25,521 bases of DNA from assembly GCA_031283785.1 (NCBI GenBank), contig JAITBC010000210.1, positions 1-25,521 of the forward strand, in the 5' to 3' direction. Below the pieces are notes generated by a model. The model was given only the letters and a program-made list of their open reading frames with translations. It was not told the DNA's origin and did not search any database. Positions within the stretch are counted from its first letter, which is position 1. Every line of letters begins with the position of its first letter. Positions 23,944 to 25,521 of the stretch are shown piece by piece. The stretch comes from Tannerella sp. GTDB lineage: Bacteria > Bacteroidota > Bacteroidia > Bacteroidales > Tannerellaceae. The translations under genes were made by a program, and so were the position numbers.

Positions 23944-25179
23944 TTATCGTATAAGTTTCAACCGTTTCCCGTAGGTGAACATGCGCCATATCCATTCGAG
24001 AGGGCCGAATTGCAGGTAACGCATCCATATGCAACTGAAGAATATCTGCAACATGAATACGCCGGCTGCAATAAGTTCGACGTAAACCAGGCCCATGGTC
24101 GCACCCAGTCCGAATCCGATGCCATAGAAAATGACGGCGCCGCAAACCGATTGCCCCACGTAATTGCTTAGCGCCATTCTGCCAGGCTGTGCAAACAGCC
24201 GGAAAATACCCGATTCAGGGCGTTTAAGATACCACAGGCTGATAGCCGACAGGTAAGCCAGACACACCGGCGCCACGCTGAGGGCATACAATACGGCATG
24301 GCCGGTTAATCCCAGCGGATGATTGTCGGTGGCGCTCCATGCATATAGCGCGGACAGGGGGATGCCGACGGAAAAGCCGTACAGACTGATCTGTTTCAAG
24401 AGCAAACGGTGACGGGCAAGGTTGGCATACATCCGGTTTCGTCCGATATACAAGCCTAATATAAACAATGCCAGCACTTTGAAAATCCTGTTCCCCTCGG
24501 CAAATTCCCGTATCCGGATGAATGCGCCGGAAATAAGGAATTTGAAAACATCAGGATAGCTCTCGGCGTTCAACAGCCATGTGCCGAAATTATCGTCCGT
24601 GATGCCGTTTTTCCGGTTGAAATACTGTGTCGCCCGTATAGCCGGAGCTGCCGAATCGAAACCGGTCAATTCCTTCAGGGCATCCATGACAATGGGAAAA
24701 AGTATCAGTGCGGCGGAAAGGAACAGCAGTTTTTTGTCGGACAAGTTCCTGAACAGCGGCAGCAACATGCCGAGCAGCGCATACAGCAGCAAAATGTCGC
24801 CGCTCCAGACAAACATCAGGTGCAGGAATCCAATGATCGCAAGAGCCGCCATCCTGCGGTAAAAAACAGTCAGTCCGTTTTTGTTTTTTTGCAGTGAGCG
24901 CGACAGGATAATGGCGAACCCGATGCCGAACAGGATGGAAAACATACTGTAAAATTTCCCGTCTATAAACACGTACTGCAAATATTTTACGATGCCGTCG
25001 AGGGTGGCTGTCGGCATCGCTTCGGCGACTTCCCGCTTCTGGAAGGTATATAAAGCAAACTCCGGAAAATTGGCCAGACAGATTCCTGACAGTGCCATTC
25101 CCCGTAAGGCGTCTAAAATCCGGTAACGCCCGGTCGCTCCGACAGGGCTGTCTGTATCTAATGAGAATTTACAACACAT
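23944..25179 (-). CDS. DUF418 family multi-pass membrane protein
   Basis: A 411-residue membrane protein with about ten to twelve hydrophobic helices. The opening GRYRILDALRGMALSGICLANFP matches the DUF418 (YeiB-like) N-terminus, with the Arg-Asp/Leu-Arg-Gly pattern also found in acyltransferase-3 proteins. The C-terminal domain has PGRMALSNYVGQS and FGPLEWIWRMFTYGK, the family signature. Transport or acyl transfer has been proposed for the group without proof. It is the first gene of the final leftward set, 20 bp ahead of DUF3737. A weak promoter candidate (minus strand TTG at 25230-25228, 18 bp, TACTTTTA at 25209-25202) lies upstream. Confidence 0.92.
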   Translation of the reverse strand: MCCKFSLDTDSPVGATGRYRILDALRGMALSGICLANFPEFALYTFQKREVAEAMPTATLDGIVKYLQYVFIDGKFYSMFSILFGIGFAIILSRSLQKNKNGLTVFYRRMAALAIIGFLHLMFVWSGDILLLYALLGMLLPLFRNLSDKKLLFLSAALILFPIVMDALKELTGFDSAAPAIRATQYFNRKNGITDDNFGTWLLNAESYPDVFKFLISGAFIRIREFAEGNRIFKVLALFILGLYIGRNRMYANLARHRLLLKQISLYGFSVGIPLSALYAWSATDNHPLGLTGHAVLYALSVAPVCLAYLSAISLWYLKRPESGIFRLFAQPGRMALSNYVGQSVCGAVIFYGIGFGLGATMGLVYVELIAAGVFMLQIFFSCIWMRYLQFGPLEWIWRMFTYGKRLKLIR

Positions 25180-25521
25180 TCAATTATACGATTTGACAGG
25201 GTAAAAGTAGGAATAAGGCCATAAAATCAACCCGTCTTGAGAATAAAAACGAAGAAACAGGCAATGAAAACGAATGGTATTCACCTTCCTGTTTCTGCTG
25301 TACCGCCCAGCAATGCAGGACTTGATGCACTGTTCGTTTCGTGGTTCGTGATTAAATCTTTTTTTGAGGTGCTATGAGAAATATCCGGCCCTTCGATAGA
25401 GGAAGAAATCTTAGCCTTTCAACCCGCAGTTTTTGTGTAAATGCCGGATAATTTATTTTACATCAGCGCTTTGTTTTTTGATAATTGCCATGTTTCGGAT
25501 TTTGAGGATATAAATAAACTG
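25180..25521. other. Intergenic region at right edge, no gene recognised
   Basis: These 342 bases hold the weak DUF418 promoter candidate at 25202-25230 and a 9-bp inverted repeat, AGAAACAGG (25253-25261) with CCTGTTTCT (25288-25296), with a 26-nt loop. All six frames are broken by stops, with only a 25-codon frame from 25375 and an edge frame of about 22 codons on the minus strand. No tRNA or insertion-sequence end was recognised. Confidence 0.5.

Noticed and set aside
25375..25452. 25-codon frame (MRNIRPFDRG start) in the right-edge region
   Set aside because: Too short, with no promoter or family resemblance.

Overview
The window looks like chromosomal DNA of a Bacteroidota bacterium, most likely order Bacteroidales. 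The signs are: promoters of the Bacteroidetes type (a TTG/TTTG element about 19 bp upstream of TAnnTTTG, clearest at 5046-5076, 13070-13100 and 13473-13502); A-rich leaders with few strong Shine-Dalgarno sites; a TonB-dependent receptor; and families typical of the group (DUF4625 lipoprotein, DUF1573 protein, glycine-tailed RRM protein, CE7 esterase). I could not fix the genus.

Layout, left to right. (1) 2-2270 (+): the 3' end of a TonB-dependent receptor, a histidine-rich lipoprotein and a Fur/Zur-family repressor, probably a metal-uptake locus. A hairpin terminator at 2273-2306 separates it from a convergent RRM RNA-binding protein gene. (2) 3002-4824 (-): a secreted CE7-type esterase and a DUF1573 protein. 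The esterase promoter region holds a 14-bp perfect inverted repeat and a 46-bp sequence that recurs at 20901-20946. (3) 5128-7038 (+): an unusual membrane-anchored winged-helix regulator and the queuosine enzyme QueH. (4) 7078-13006 (-): a six-gene operon encoding a TetR regulator, a LolA-like periplasmic carrier, two FtsX/LolCE-type permeases, a LolD-type ATPase and an outer-membrane beta-barrel. Together these could form a trans-envelope route for a lipid or other hydrophobic cargo. The TetR protein carries a textbook EF-hand loop (residues 78-89), so calcium is a possible input. This operon is the most interesting system in the window. (5) 13473-17653 (+): a housekeeping cluster of DUF177/YceD, rpmF, fabH, era and der, with a promoter whose -7 box lies in a hairpin loop and a terminator-like hairpin between rpmF and fabH. 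(6) 17714-20275: dnaX (-) diverges from a DivIC/FtsB-type division gene (+) followed by a small membrane protein gene. (7) 20308-20872 (-): a wrecked Rpn-type nuclease/transposase gene with an internal deletion, preceded by the second copy of the promoter repeat. (8) 20989-25179 (-): DUF418 membrane protein, DUF3737 beta-helix protein, PatB/MalY C-S lyase and EamA exporter, the last three tightly packed or overlapping.

No rRNA, tRNA, CRISPR array or intact insertion sequence was seen. All family calls come from reading motifs by eye; no database search was run.
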